DNA of 64,000 nucleotides. Source: Elusimicrobiota bacterium. Its GTDB lineage: Bacteria; Elusimicrobiota; Elusimicrobia; UBA1565; UBA9628. The translations under genes and the position numbers were made by a program. The DNA is taken from positions 1-64,000 of the forward strand of contig DMMY01000029.1 of NCBI GenBank assembly GCA_003452935.1, given 5' to 3'. Positions within the stretch are counted from its first letter, which is position 1. Each line of letters starts with the position of its first letter. Shown here piece after piece: positions 1 through 8,894 of this stretch. The notes under the pieces were generated by a model. It ran no database searches. It was not told the origin of the DNA and saw only the letters and a program-made list of their open reading frames with translations.

Positions 1-235
1 GTTCCGATTGGTGGGACTGGACACGGAAGCCGGGACGGATGATAAGGTCCCACCCCATCGACGCTGTCAAACCCCGTGCAATCGTCACGGCCTTGAGGGC
101 CTGGTTGGCGGCCCCAGCCCCTATCGAGATGGTCTCCACGTCCCTGCCTTCCTGCATGTTTTTGGCGATACTCGTCGCCACCTTGGCCGGGTTGGACCCA
201 GTGGCCACCTTTAAGGACATCAGTTCTTGTGCCAT
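1..235 (-). CDS. SpoVS-like (stage V sporulation protein S family) protein, 3' end outside window
   Basis: The minus-strand frame opens with ATG at 235-233 behind a clear AGGAGG and stays open to the window edge (78 codons visible). The product begins MAQELMSLKVATGSNPAKVA and carries the SpoVS core IGAGAANQALKAVTIARG, followed by a strand ending LIIRPGF. SpoVS proteins are about 86 aa with an Alba-like fold. They affect sporulation in Bacillus but are also widespread in non-spore-formers, where the role is unclear and nucleic-acid binding is suspected. Only the last few residues should be missing. Family assignment is strong; function in this organism is unknown. Confidence 0.82.
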   Translation of the reverse strand, partial: MAQELMSLKVATGSNPAKVATSIAKNMQEGRDVETISIGAGAANQALKAVTIARGLTASMGWDLIIRPGFRVQSHQSE

Positions 236-401
236 GCGTCCTCCTAAGTGAATGATCTATCATGAGTCAGCATCCTCCATGCTCCATCACGTAACCCTTT
301 CTGGACGACACAGAGGTCCTGGACGATGCGGAGCCGTCGAAGTTAGGCGGCAAACCATGTCCCCACTCGTCCTGAGGCTCTAGGAGAGATATAATAAAAT
401 C

Positions 402-992
402 ATGGCCTCCGTTGCAGTAGCCGAACTGGCGTCCAAGGTGCGGACCTTCTGCACTCCACACCCACGCCGCAACCTGCCGATCGTATCTTCTCGGCGGCGA
501 GCGGAGAATCAATTTTCTCGCGCCTTCCAACGCGCGTTCGTGGCCTCGCAGAAGTCTCAGGGTGTCGGGGGGCACGAGTTCGAGGCGAACGGCTATGGCA
601 TCGCCGACTTTGTGTGGGCTGCTTTTGCAACGACCAGGAGTCTCACGGTGAGCAGGACTTCAGAACCTTTCCTAGGCAAGACGAAACTGATGGCCTTTGA
701 AATGAAGCTCAATGACTGGTCGCGGGCGATTCAGCAGGCTTACCGCTACACCTATTTCGCCGATCAGTCCATTGTGGTATTGCCGACTACTGCGGCAAAG
801 GTAGCGCGTAGGCAGTTGGCGCTACTAAGAGAGATGCGCGTCGGGCTATGGGGGTTCGACAAGTGCAACGGGCAAATCGTGAAGTATTTTACTCCACGCA
901 CTCACTGCCCTCGGAACCCGGCGGCCAGAGATCGCGCCCTCGACCTGTTATGCCGCAGGTTCGACCTCTGCCGACCTCCGAAAGACCTCTAA
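402..992 (+). CDS. PD-(D/E)xK nuclease-like hypothetical protein
   Basis: A 196-aa protein with no family I can name. Asp69 in GYGIADF, then Glu100-x-Lys102 in AFEMK, then a helix with QQAYRY and a strand SIVVLP, has the spacing and secondary-structure order of a PD-(D/E)xK nuclease core. This is a motif reading, not a family match. A TATAAT lies at 390-395, only six bases before the ATG, and an AGGAGA at 382-387 is rather far from it. Its 3' end overlaps the convergent gene at 948 by 45 bp. With the two minus-strand genes beyond, it forms a lower-GC block unlike the neighbouring housekeeping DNA. It could be a defence or stress nuclease. Confidence 0.6.
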   Translation: MASVAVAELASKVRTFCTPHPRRNLPIVSSRRRAENQFSRAFQRAFVASQKSQGVGGHEFEANGYGIADFVWAAFATTRSLTVSRTSEPFLGKTKLMAFEMKLNDWSRAIQQAYRYTYFADQSIVVLPTTAAKVARRQLALLREMRVGLWGFDKCNGQIVKYFTPRTHCPRNPAARDRALDLLCRRFDLCRPPKDL

Positions 993-2153
993 GGCGTCGC
1001 GAAGAGGCTTGATGTGGTCCGCGTTTGACTTTGTGTCGAGCGTAAAGCGGGCGCGATTGATCGCCGAGTAAAGCTCTTCGGCCTGGTCAAGGGCCACCAG
1101 GAACCGCTTTAGATTCTGCCGGATGTCCTTGCCCGTCAGGCTCGAATTGAGCGCGCGTAGCGCCTCCCAGGTCTGAAAGACTTCTTGATTCCTTTGTGGC
1201 TCTGATCCATCGCCTTCGGGATACAAAGCATCCGTTCCCAACCCATTGAGAACCGCAGGAAAACGCTCCCGCAACTGGTTTAGCTCGAAGAAGGTGATGC
1301 GGTTAATCAAATTTTTGCTGAGGTAGCGCGGGGTCGGCAGCCTGCCCCCCGATGACGGCCCGAATCGAGACAGTGAAAATGTCCGAAGGTTTGAGAACCA
1401 CCCGGTGCAGCCCGCATCACCTCCCACGGCGCCAAGAAGCGGAGTGTAGAGGTCGGAGTATCCATTGATCACCTGGAAGCCATTGATCTTTAAGGCGTGA
1501 TTTAGCAACATCCAGGCTGCCAAGACATCCGCGCTTCCAAGTTCCCCTCGGGCATCTGGAGAACTGGCCCCGATCAGGACATAGAAGCCTTGGGGCGGAT
1601 CATCGAGCATGGTTATCTCGTCCAGGAAATCCGATAGCTCCTGGCGGTCGAGTAGTGTGTCCCGGGACAAGGCCAGCGTGGCATACAGCGGCTTCTTGAT
1701 TTTCAGGGCACGACAAGCCGCTGCCGCGTTGCGGATGAAGTTCTTCGCGATCACGGCCTCAATGGAGTTCAAAGATCGAGGCACCAGGATATTTGGAGCT
1801 ATAAAGGCGCTCACTTCCAGCCCAGCCTGAAACTCCAGCGCCCGCTTGAGGACATCATTGGCGACAGATTCCTTCTCAAGGCCACGCCGGGTCATGGGCG
1901 CGAAGTAGTTGTAGTCTTCCTCCAAATTCCCCAGGCGCGCGTCGCCACCCGACGCCAGGAAGCACGCATAGAACTGCGGGTCGAAGAGCCGTTCGGCAAC
2001 GGCGTGATCCCCCGCCAGGGTGTCCAACGTCTGTTCCAATTTGGCCGCAGTGATGTCGCGAGGGCTGAAGATCACGCCGTCGATCAGCCCCTGCTCCAGC
2101 CCCTCCCCAACTTTTTGTCCATCAAGAGCGCCGTGTTGGGCGAACAGTTTCAT
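948..2153 (-). CDS. Unrecognised 401-aa protein coupled to a Ser/Thr kinase
   Basis: I do not recognise this family. The frame is open further upstream, but ATG at 2153-2151 overlaps the stop of the kinase gene as ATGA, so translation is probably coupled and this start is chosen. No signal peptide or membrane helix is seen. The protein looks like an alternating alpha/beta fold with strands such as DGVIFSP, FYVLIGAS and FQVINGY, then a Gly-rich patch (VGGDAGCTGW) and a helical C-terminus. A TIM-barrel fold is possible but unproven. The partnership with the kinase suggests a substrate or effector of it. Confidence 0.7.
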   Translation of the reverse strand: MKLFAQHGALDGQKVGEGLEQGLIDGVIFSPRDITAAKLEQTLDTLAGDHAVAERLFDPQFYACFLASGGDARLGNLEEDYNYFAPMTRRGLEKESVANDVLKRALEFQAGLEVSAFIAPNILVPRSLNSIEAVIAKNFIRNAAAACRALKIKKPLYATLALSRDTLLDRQELSDFLDEITMLDDPPQGFYVLIGASSPDARGELGSADVLAAWMLLNHALKINGFQVINGYSDLYTPLLGAVGGDAGCTGWFSNLRTFSLSRFGPSSGGRLPTPRYLSKNLINRITFFELNQLRERFPAVLNGLGTDALYPEGDGSEPQRNQEVFQTWEALRALNSSLTGKDIRQNLKRFLVALDQAEELYSAINRARFTLDTKSNADHIKPLRDALEVFRRSAEVEPAA

Positions 2154-3049
2154 GGGGCGACCCCTGCCTGCTGCAACAGCATCTGAAGGTTGCCCGGTCT
2201 CAATGCTGGCCGTTTTTTCAGTAGCTGGTCGATCACGTTGCAAAAAGCCTCAGACAAATCTGGGCGGCATCCATGCAGCGAAGATGGCGTGTCTCGCAAC
2301 GCTCGGGAGATTGTGATCATCATGTCCTCGGGGTCTCCGGCAATGGGGTGACGCTGAGCGGCATATTCATAGATCGTCAAGGCCGTGGTATAGAGATCGC
2401 TGCGGTAGTCCAGCGTCTCTCGAAAATCGGGACGCAACATTTCGGGTGCGATATACCGATGAGTCGCCGGAACGCCAGCGTGCGTCAATGCGGTCTCGCC
2501 GATGACGTATGCGATTCCGAGGTCCAGGAGCACAAAGGGCCTGGCGGCCTCATTGAGCTTGATTATGTTGCAGGGTTTGATGTCGCGATGGATGATTTTT
2601 AGGCTCCACATTTCTTCAATCGCGTGCAAGAGGGTGGTAAACAACGCTTTCAATTCCGCCTCTGTAGGTTTCGTCCCCCCCTTCCGCAGGATTTTCCAGA
2701 GGTTGTCGCCATCAAGAAACTCCTCGGAGTAGGCGACGAAGCTGTCACCGTTGATTTCGACCGGCTGTGGACCCATCTTGCCGAGCTTGACGATCTCAGG
2801 ACGTTTCAGCTTTCCAAGAAGAGCGATTTCCCGTTTGACGCGGGTCAACACCTCCTTCTGCTTGGCGATCTCTTCTTCGTTGTGGGGGTCCGTCACCGGC
2901 GGGATGTAGGCCAGCTTGAACGCCTGTCGCACCCCTTCAATGGTGCAGTCATAGACGGCCTTGAAGCCTCCCGCAGTAATGAAACGGGCGCCTCGCAGGC
3001 CCGAGAAGGCTTTCGTGACGGCCTCAGCAGAAGGTGCCTTAAATGCCAT
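2150..3049 (-). CDS. Hanks-type serine/threonine protein kinase
   Basis: A soluble 299-aa kinase consisting of little more than the catalytic domain. Visible motifs in order: Gly-rich loop region with AGGFKAVYDC, ATP-binding Lys in QAFKLAY, catalytic loop HRDIKPCN, DLG in place of DFG, activation segment THRYIAPEML, and the Asp of DYRSDLY. All residues for catalysis are present, so it should be active. There is no transmembrane or PASTA region, which sets it apart from the PknB type. It is the first gene of a two-gene unit with the 401-aa unknown (ATGA overlap), and the nuclease-like gene faces them. Substrate unknown. Confidence 0.9.
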   Translation of the reverse strand: MAFKAPSAEAVTKAFSGLRGARFITAGGFKAVYDCTIEGVRQAFKLAYIPPVTDPHNEEEIAKQKEVLTRVKREIALLGKLKRPEIVKLGKMGPQPVEINGDSFVAYSEEFLDGDNLWKILRKGGTKPTEAELKALFTTLLHAIEEMWSLKIIHRDIKPCNIIKLNEAARPFVLLDLGIAYVIGETALTHAGVPATHRYIAPEMLRPDFRETLDYRSDLYTTALTIYEYAAQRHPIAGDPEDMMITISRALRDTPSSLHGCRPDLSEAFCNVIDQLLKKRPALRPGNLQMLLQQAGVAP

Positions 3050-3374
3050 GGTCGAAGGAGATTCTACGATTTTATGAGCGAAATTCCATCTTGTGGCACG
3101 ACACTTGTGGCACGGGGCTGAGGATGGTCACCGATGTAGCTCGGCCTCGGCGGCCCAGGGGCTGCGTGGTAGGGAAGAGCCCAAAGGGCCTAGGTCCGAC
3201 CTTAATCATCCAGCCAGCAGCGCGGTAAACTATTATTGACCTTATGAAGGAGATGCGACATTGGGGCTCGGGGTCACAGGGGCTTTGGGGCCTCAAGGCC
3301 AGATGTCGGTCTCCGCCCTGCCCAGGGCTATTTTTACCAGAGCACTTCACGCTCTGGCAGACCGAGGAGGCACC
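3050..3374. other. Intergenic region between kinase gene and small ORF
   Basis: No convincing larger gene. The stretch holds the presumed promoter region of the minus-strand kinase, a CCAAAGGGCCTAG element at 3181-3193 that resembles the leader element described below, and a hairpin-like AGAGC/GCTCT pair near 3340-3360. An ATG at 3244 opens a 44-codon frame ending in the next gene's ATGA, but its composition does not look coding. Confidence 0.4.
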
Positions 3375-3494
3375 ATGACCCATAACGATAAGGCTGTTGA
3401 ACAGCAGGACCGATTCGCCCATCTTTCCTCCATGCGGGATGGGCCAAAAGCTACAGACTTGGTGAGCCAAAAAGAGGCCCCCGAGCCCGTTTGA
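3375..3494 (+). CDS. Possible 39-aa protein with strong ribosome-binding site
   Basis: A short frame starting MTHNDKAVEQQ and ending KEAPEPV. Support comes from context, not homology. GAGGAGG lies four bases before the ATG, and the stop is followed by a terminator hairpin. The peptide is hydrophilic with no signal, helix or cysteine motif. It may instead be the relic of a longer gene. Confidence 0.35.
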   Translation: MTHNDKAVEQQDRFAHLSSMRDGPKATDLVSQKEAPEPV

Positions 3495-3520
3495 CCTCAA
3501 CGGATTCGGGAGCTTTTCTC
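3478..3520. terminator. Bidirectional rho-independent terminator
   Basis: CCCGA and CCGTT arms pair with AACGG and TCGGG around a 7-base loop, with a 2x2 internal loop between the two pairing blocks. The plus direction is followed by TTTTCTC and the minus direction by CTCTTTTT. It can therefore end the small ORF on the plus strand and the tRNA-Gly transcript on the minus strand. Confidence 0.6.
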
Positions 3521-3538
3521 AGGGTCTCTGAGGATAAA

Positions 3539-3612
3539 TGGAGCGGGCGATGGGAATCGAACCCACGTCTAGAGCTTGGGAAGCTCCCATTCTACCATTG
3601 AACTACGCCCGC
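3539..3612 (-). tRNA. tRNA-Gly (CCC anticodon), CCA encoded
   Basis: The minus strand folds as a full cloverleaf. Acceptor arm GCGGGCG pairs with CGCCCGC; the D arm contains AATGGTAGA; anticodon stem GGAGC/GCTCT holds loop TTCCCAA (anticodon CCC); the T loop is GTTCGATTC; discriminator U73 is followed by an encoded CCA. It closely resembles the E. coli CCC glycine tRNA. The two-way terminator lies just downstream. Confidence 0.95.
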
Positions 3613-3654
3613 GTGTGCGACGATCCATATTCTATTGCATCGCGCCCGAGCCCG

Positions 3655-4221
3655 TCAACCGTTGTTTTTGATCAGCTCGAGGAATTCCTTGCGGGTGCGG
3701 GCGTCTTTCTGGAAGCAGCCGAACATCGCGCTGGTCACCGTCGGCGAATGAAGGCTGCGCGCCCCGCGCATCTCCATGCACAAATGGCGCGCCTCCATCA
3801 CCACGGCCACCCCGCGAGGGGCCAGTTTGGCGTCGAGGGTCTCCGCGATTTGCGTCGTGAGCCGCTCCTGGACCTGCAGCCGGCGGGCAAAGACCTCCAC
3901 GATCTTGGGAATCTTGGAGAGCCCGATGATCCGGCGGTCCGGGATATAGGCCACGTGCGCCTTGCCGAAGAAAGGCAGAAGATGATGCTCGCAGAGCGAG
4001 TAAAAAGTGATGTCCTTGACCAGGACCATCTCGTTGCAGGCTTCCTCGAAAAGCGCGCCGTTGATCACCGCGTCCACGTCGGCGCCATAGCCGCGGGTCA
4101 GCTCGCGCAGGCTGACGGCCACGCGTTGCGGGGTCTTGAGCAGGCCGGGGCGGGAAGGCTCTTCGCCCAGAGCGCGCAGGATATCGAGCATGTGCTCCGC
4201 GATGGGATCAGGCTGGCTCAT
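3655..4221 (-). CDS. folE: GTP cyclohydrolase I (FolE)
   Basis: A 188-aa protein of normal family length. It converts GTP to 7,8-dihydroneopterin triphosphate plus formate, the first step to folate and other pterins, in the cytoplasm. The zinc ligands are visible: Cys77 and His80 in [12 protein letters not shown] and Cys148 in [10 protein letters not shown]. The conserved [27 protein letters not shown] block is complete. It starts 8 bp after the stop of the upstream epimerase gene, so the two are probably cotranscribed. No other folate genes are in view. Confidence 0.96.
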   Translation of the reverse strand: MSQPDPIAEHMLDILRALGEEPSRPGLLKTPQRVAVSLRELTRGYGADVDAVINGALFEEACNEMVLVKDITFYSLCEHHLLPFFGKAHVAYIPDRRIIGLSKIPKIVEVFARRLQVQERLTTQIAETLDAKLAPRGVAVVMEARHLCMEMRGARSLHSPTVTSAMFGCFQKDARTRKEFLELIKNNG

Positions 4222-4228
4222 GGCGATT

Positions 4229-5245
4229 TCAGGATAGCAAATCCGCTATCGGCGCGGCTGGCTGCGCGGCCGTCGGGCCGGGACCGCCGGCCCGGAGGCT
4301 TTGGACGCAGCGCGTCAGCGCCTCCCGGGAGGTGTCGCTGCACGCAAAGCCCGTGGCTTCCCGGAACTTTTTGCCGGCCGCCACGACCGGATAGGCGAGG
4401 TAGCTGACCACGCCCTCCGGGATGGTGGCGCCGAAAAAACGCCGTCCCAAAAAGAGCGCGAGCCAGAGCGCCGCGCGCGGGATGGGCAGGCGCCGCTTGC
4501 CCAGGATGGAGCAAATCTCGGCCACGGTGAGGGAATCCTCGGGAGCGACGTTGTAGGCCCCACGCAGTCCCTCGGCCTCCAGGGCGCGGCAGAAGGACGC
4601 CGCGGCGTCCTCCTCGCTGAGCAATTGGATGGCTCCCTTGCGGCCCAGCACCGAGACGCCGAAGGGCAGGTCGCGCAGCCGCTGAACCGGGCCTCCCGGC
4701 CTTTCTCCCGGTCCCACGATCAAGGCCAGGCGCAGGACCGCCACCCTCAGACTTTGACGCACCTGGAGCATGGCTCTGGCCAGTTCCTCTTCGATGCGGC
4801 GTTTGTGCAGGGCGTAGGCCAGACCCGATGCGCGCAGGGGATTCGTCTCGGCGAGCAGGGGCGGGTTGGCCCTTCGGGCGCCGTAGGCCGCGGTCGATCC
4901 CGCGATGATGAGTTTTTGCACGTGGGAGCTCTTGTTGGACGCTTCCAGGACCACCAGGGTGCCGTGCAGGTTGGTCTCCCGGGCCATGACATGCTCCGCG
5001 CCGTCGGCGTTCATGAAGGCCAGGTGAAGGATGGTGTCGACGTCCTCATCTTCCAGCACGCTGCGCAGCAGGTATTCGTCCCGGATGTCGCCGCTGACGA
5101 AGCGGTATTTGGGGTGTTCGGCCAACCCGGCGGGCCGGACGTCTATGCCGACTACGCGGTTGACAAGGGGATGCTCCAGGAGCCGAGGGATCAAAAAGCC
5201 GCCCAGATATCCCGAGCAGCCCGTGACCAAAACTCTTTTTCCCAT
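4229..5245 (-). CDS. NAD(P)-dependent epimerase/dehydratase (extended SDR)
   Basis: A 338-aa Rossmann-fold protein with nucleotide-binding TGCSGYLGG at the N-terminus, an acidic residue after the second strand (VVGIDVRP) suggesting NAD, a DIRD loop, a Ser-Thr pair in IAGSTAAYG, and catalytic Tyr-x3-Lys in YALHK. Extended SDRs of this type act on nucleotide sugars or other large substrates; the actual substrate cannot be read from the sequence. The C-terminal 25 residues are Pro/Ala-rich. It lies directly upstream of folE, but nothing suggests a pterin role. Confidence 0.85.
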   Translation of the reverse strand: MGKRVLVTGCSGYLGGFLIPRLLEHPLVNRVVGIDVRPAGLAEHPKYRFVSGDIRDEYLLRSVLEDEDVDTILHLAFMNADGAEHVMARETNLHGTLVVLEASNKSSHVQKLIIAGSTAAYGARRANPPLLAETNPLRASGLAYALHKRRIEEELARAMLQVRQSLRVAVLRLALIVGPGERPGGPVQRLRDLPFGVSVLGRKGAIQLLSEEDAAASFCRALEAEGLRGAYNVAPEDSLTVAEICSILGKRRLPIPRAALWLALFLGRRFFGATIPEGVVSYLAYPVVAAGKKFREATGFACSDTSREALTRCVQSLRAGGPGPTAAQPAAPIADLLS

Positions 5246-5313
5246 CTGCGCAAAGATTCTATCTTATGCGAGGCTGGACGGCAATCCGGCCGCGGCCCGA
5301 AAAAAGGCTGAAT

Positions 5314-6855
5314 TTAGCTGCGGCATTTCTGTTTCTTAAGACGCCGGATGAAATCCACGGCCTGCCGCCGCGTCGCCACGCGGCCCTCGGCCTGGGCTTC
5401 CCGAAGGCGTTCCAGGGTTGCTCCCACCTGGGGGCCCGGCTTGATCTCGAGTATCTTCATCACGTCGTGACCGCTCAGTATCCTTTCGGGCACGGGCCGG
5501 CGCTGCGAATCGAAACGCCGGCGCAGCAGCAGGGCTATCACCTGCAGATGGTGCAGGGTCTTGCGCGCCTCGGGCGGACGGACCTGCGTGTCGTCGAACG
5601 CGTCGGGATCGGCGGAGGCGGCCGGCAGGAGACGCTCGATTTGCCGCTGGGGCAGGTAGCTGGCGTGGTCGGCCCAGCAGACCAACAGCAGGGCGACGGC
5701 CTCTTCTCCTAGATCGCGGAAAAAGCGGTAGACCGCCTTGTCCGAAAGCGCGCCGCCCGCGGCCAGGTTCCCGGGGCGAAGGTGATGCGCCACGACCGCC
5801 GCGACCGTTTCAATGGTGTCGTTGGGAAAGCGCAAGGCCTTGAGCATGGCCGCGGCGCGCTTGGCTCCTGTCGCGTCGTGCCCGAAAAACCGAAGGCGTC
5901 CCCCCATGCGCCGGGCGGTCTCCGGCTTGGAAACGTCGTGCAGCAGGGCGGCGAGCATCAAGGTCGCGCGCCAGCCGTGCCCCGGCTGCAGCCGCGGCCC
6001 CAGGGACTGGCAGAGCGGCGCGGCCGCCTGCGGGAAGGCTCGCTCCAAATTCTCGAGCAGGAAGTCCAGGCGCTCCACCACGGCCAGGGTGTGGCCGAGC
6101 ACTCCGGCCTTGCCGTAGTAGCATTGGGCGCACTGGCGCATGGGTTCCAGGTCTTCCAAGAGCGCGGTCAGGATGCCCGTGGCCTCCATCAGCCCCACCC
6201 AGAGCGAGCAGCCCGGCAGGGAGAGCATCATGGTCAGCTCCGCGCCGATCCTCTCGGCCGCAGGCTGCCTGACCCTTTGGCGCAGGCGTTGCATCAAGCG
6301 CAAGGTCCGTTGTTCGATGCCGAGTCCCAACTGCGCCCCGAGACGGAAGGCGCGCAGCAGCCGCAGCGGGTCCTGCTTGAGAATGTCCTCGCTCTCGCAG
6401 CGCAGCAAGCCCCGGTCCAGATCGGCCAAGCCGGCGCGCGGGTCGATGATCTTTTCGATGGGCACGGTCTGCGCTAGCTCCTCGTCGAGGGGCAGGGCCA
6501 ACGCGTTAACCGTGAAATCACGGCGCTGGAGGTCTTCGGAGATATCTTGGCCTTGGAGTTCGCTGAGGTCGATGTGGCGGATGGGGCCGCTCTTGTCGGC
6601 GAGGACCAGCCGATAGGTTCCCGTGGTCTCATCGAGAACCACGAGGGTCGCGCGCAAGCGCCGGGCCAGGACCGCGGCCGCGGCGCGCGAGCCGCGCAAG
6701 CTCAAATCCAGGTCCGGGGTCGGCCGTCCTAGAAGCGCGTCGCGCAGGGCGCCGCCCACCAGGTAGCTGGGCTTGGGCAGCAGTTGGGCCGCCGCGCGCA
6801 GCAGCCCGGCCGCCGCGGGCGAAAGGACCACGCTGCGGCGCGGCGCGGCGGTCAT
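5314..6855 (-). CDS. CCA-adding enzyme / poly(A) polymerase family with HD domain
   Basis: A 513-aa class II nucleotidyltransferase that adds or repairs the tRNA 3' CCA. ATG at 6855 is chosen because it overlaps the stop of the acyl-CoA ligase gene as ATGA. An in-frame upstream extension would run into that gene. Motifs: GG at residues 34-35, metal-binding Asp48-x-Asp50 in PDLDL, RRDFTVNALA, and DPLRLLRAFRLG. An HD phosphohydrolase-like domain follows with ALLHDVSKP. At least one tRNA here lacks an encoded CCA, which fits a need for this enzyme. True CCA addition versus A-addition cannot be separated by eye. Confidence 0.9.
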   Translation of the reverse strand: MTAAPRRSVVLSPAAAGLLRAAAQLLPKPSYLVGGALRDALLGRPTPDLDLSLRGSRAAAAVLARRLRATLVVLDETTGTYRLVLADKSGPIRHIDLSELQGQDISEDLQRRDFTVNALALPLDEELAQTVPIEKIIDPRAGLADLDRGLLRCESEDILKQDPLRLLRAFRLGAQLGLGIEQRTLRLMQRLRQRVRQPAAERIGAELTMMLSLPGCSLWVGLMEATGILTALLEDLEPMRQCAQCYYGKAGVLGHTLAVVERLDFLLENLERAFPQAAAPLCQSLGPRLQPGHGWRATLMLAALLHDVSKPETARRMGGRLRFFGHDATGAKRAAAMLKALRFPNDTIETVAAVVAHHLRPGNLAAGGALSDKAVYRFFRDLGEEAVALLLVCWADHASYLPQRQIERLLPAASADPDAFDDTQVRPPEARKTLHHLQVIALLLRRRFDSQRRPVPERILSGHDVMKILEIKPGPQVGATLERLREAQAEGRVATRRQAVDFIRRLKKQKCRS

Positions 6856-8471
6856 GTCCCTCCTTTGCGCCGTTCGATCTCCTTGCGGCGCAGTTCGCCT
6901 TTCAGCACCTTCTGCACGGCGTTTTTGGGCAAGGCTTCCACGATTTCGATGTCCCGCGGCCGCTTGTAGCCGTCGAAGCGTTCCCGGCAATAGCGCAGCA
7001 ATCCGGCGCGATCCGCGTGCGCGCCCGGGCGCAGGACCACGTAGGCCTTGACCGTTTCATCTCCGTAGGAATCGGGCACTCCGATGACCGCGGCTTCGGC
7101 CAGGGCCGGGTGCTCCAGAAGAATCGTCTCCACTTGGGCGGAGAAGACTTTCAAGCCCTTGACGATGATCATGTCCTTGAGGCGGTCCTTGATGGTGAGG
7201 TAGCCGTCGGTGTCCAGGCTGCCGGCGTCTCCGGTCTTGAACCAGCCTCCGGGCAGGAAAGCGGCCTGCGTGGCCTCGGCGAGGTTGAAATAGCCCTTCA
7301 TGACGCAGTCTCCCCGGATGCAGACCTCGCCGTCTTCGCCCGGAGCCAGCTCGCCTCCGTCCTTGTCGATGATTTTGATTTGAACCCCGTGCAGGGGCAG
7401 GCCCACGGTGCCGGGCCGGCGCCGGCCCGGAGGATTGATGGTGGCGATGGGCGAGGTCTCGGTGAGCCCGTAGCCTTCGAATATGGGGACGCGCAAAGCG
7501 GTCTCGAAGTGCCTCTGGACTTCCGCGGAGAGAGGCGCCGCGCCGGAGATGGCCATGCGTACTTTCCTGAAGAACCACCAGCGCAGCAGGACGCGTTTGA
7601 CGCCCACCGCTTCCTTGGCCAGCACCGCGAAGAGGGGCGGCACCGCGGTGAACAGCGTCACCCCGTGGCGCACCATGAGCTTGAGCCACAGCTTGGCCGG
7701 CGTCACGGAGGGAGCGACCGCGAACTTTATGCCCATGCGGATTGGGATGAGCACGTTGGCGGTCCAGGCGAAAGTATGGAACATGGGCAGGATGCAAAGG
7801 ACCACGTCGCGCTGGCGCAGGCGCATGTGCGCCGCGGCGGAGGTGCAATTGGTGATCAGGTTGCGGTGCGTGAGCATGACCCCTTTGGGAACGCCCGTGG
7901 TCCCGGAGGTGTAGAGGATGGCGGCGACCTCCCGCTCATCGACCGGGGTGTGCGGCAAACGGCGCCAGTCCACCGAGGCCAGGTCCGCGAAGGGGTGCTC
8001 CAGGGAGCCCTGGCCGTGGTGGCGGCGGGCATGATCGTCGCGTTTGTGCTCCGGGTGGGGATCGCTGACCCAAAGATTTTTCAGGGCCGGCGCGTGGCGC
8101 GCCGCGAGCCGCAGCCCGGGCAGGAATTCCGTCTGGGTCACCGCGCCCACGGCGCCGCAGTCGTTGAGCATGTGGGCCAGTTCGTCGGGCTTCTGCACCA
8201 TGAAGTTGATGGGCACGGCCACGGCGCCTAGCCGGGAGAGGGCGAAGTAGGTGACTACGAAAGGCATTCCGTTGCGGTGCACGATGGCCACGCAGTCTCC
8301 GCGCCGTACCCCGGCCTTATGGAGGCCCGCGGCCACGCTCATGACCATAAGGCGCAGGTCGCGGAAGCTGAGCTTCGTTTCAAGGGTTGCCAGCGCGGTC
8401 CGGCGTCCCCTATGACGGGCGGCCGCGTCGATGAGGTCGTTGAGGGTCCGGATATGCTTGTCGGTTATCAT
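6852..8471 (-). CDS. AMP-dependent acyl-CoA synthetase (fatty acid-CoA ligase type)
   Basis: A 539-aa member of the ANL superfamily, which adenylates a carboxylic acid and transfers it to CoA. P-loop-like YTSGTTGVPKGVMLTH, the GYGLTETSP motif, KTGDAG and the C-terminal catalytic Lys in KNAVQKVLKGEL are all present. Length and motif order fit medium- or long-chain fatty-acyl-CoA ligases; chain length is not predictable. It is the first gene of an operon with the CCA enzyme (ATGA overlap). The small RAM-domain gene lies 94 bp upstream on the same strand and may sense a related metabolite. Confidence 0.9.
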   Translation of the reverse strand: MITDKHIRTLNDLIDAAARHRGRRTALATLETKLSFRDLRLMVMSVAAGLHKAGVRRGDCVAIVHRNGMPFVVTYFALSRLGAVAVPINFMVQKPDELAHMLNDCGAVGAVTQTEFLPGLRLAARHAPALKNLWVSDPHPEHKRDDHARRHHGQGSLEHPFADLASVDWRRLPHTPVDEREVAAILYTSGTTGVPKGVMLTHRNLITNCTSAAAHMRLRQRDVVLCILPMFHTFAWTANVLIPIRMGIKFAVAPSVTPAKLWLKLMVRHGVTLFTAVPPLFAVLAKEAVGVKRVLLRWWFFRKVRMAISGAAPLSAEVQRHFETALRVPIFEGYGLTETSPIATINPPGRRRPGTVGLPLHGVQIKIIDKDGGELAPGEDGEVCIRGDCVMKGYFNLAEATQAAFLPGGWFKTGDAGSLDTDGYLTIKDRLKDMIIVKGLKVFSAQVETILLEHPALAEAAVIGVPDSYGDETVKAYVVLRPGAHADRAGLLRYCRERFDGYKRPRDIEIVEALPKNAVQKVLKGELRRKEIERRKGGT

Positions 8472-8565
8472 CGCGTTTGCCTGGCCGCGGCGTCCAGCGC
8501 AGGAGGAATGGAAGCGATCCTCCTTCTAATGGAAAGCCGAAAAACGCGGCTGGAGCAACGACGGC

Positions 8566-8799
8566 CTAAATGGCCGTGGTGATGAGGCTTTCCGTGGACA
8601 TGACGCCGGGAATGGCGCGTATGCCCCGCACGATGACATTGGAGAGCGTGGATAGGTCTTGGGTCTCGATGTCGAGCACCAAGTCCCAGCGGCCGAAGAC
8701 CGCGGTGACGTGGGCTACCCCCTCCGTTTCCCGGATTTTCGCCAAGGCCTGCTTCTCATGGCCCGCCATGAGCCGAACCAGCACGAGTCCCGTCACCAT
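8566..8799 (-). CDS. Stand-alone Lrp/AsnC ligand-binding (RAM) domain protein
   Basis: A 77-aa protein covering only the C-terminal ligand-binding half of Lrp/AsnC regulators: strand TGLVLVRLMAG, helix, VAHVTAVFGRWDLVLDIE, and the end GVMSTESLI. There is no helix-turn-helix. Such short RAM proteins form oligomers that bind small molecules and may modulate other regulators. It is transcribed toward the acyl-CoA ligase operon. Its start faces the divergent glycosidase-like gene, with about 95 bp of promoter space between. Confidence 0.85.
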   Translation of the reverse strand: MVTGLVLVRLMAGHEKQALAKIRETEGVAHVTAVFGRWDLVLDIETQDLSTLSNVIVRGIRAIPGVMSTESLITTAI

Positions 8800-8894
8800 A
8801 GTCGTTGTCTCCTCGCGACAGCGATTTCACCTCGCGCCGACGGGCGCGAGGACTTTGGCAGTATATCAAATTATTGGTATCATTCCCCCCTTCC

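Noticed and set aside
7017..8231. 404-aa open frame on the plus strand inside the acyl-CoA ligase gene
   Set aside because: Antisense shadow caused by high GC; composition (many Gly/His/Gln/Asp runs) is not protein-like and the minus-strand gene has full family motifs.
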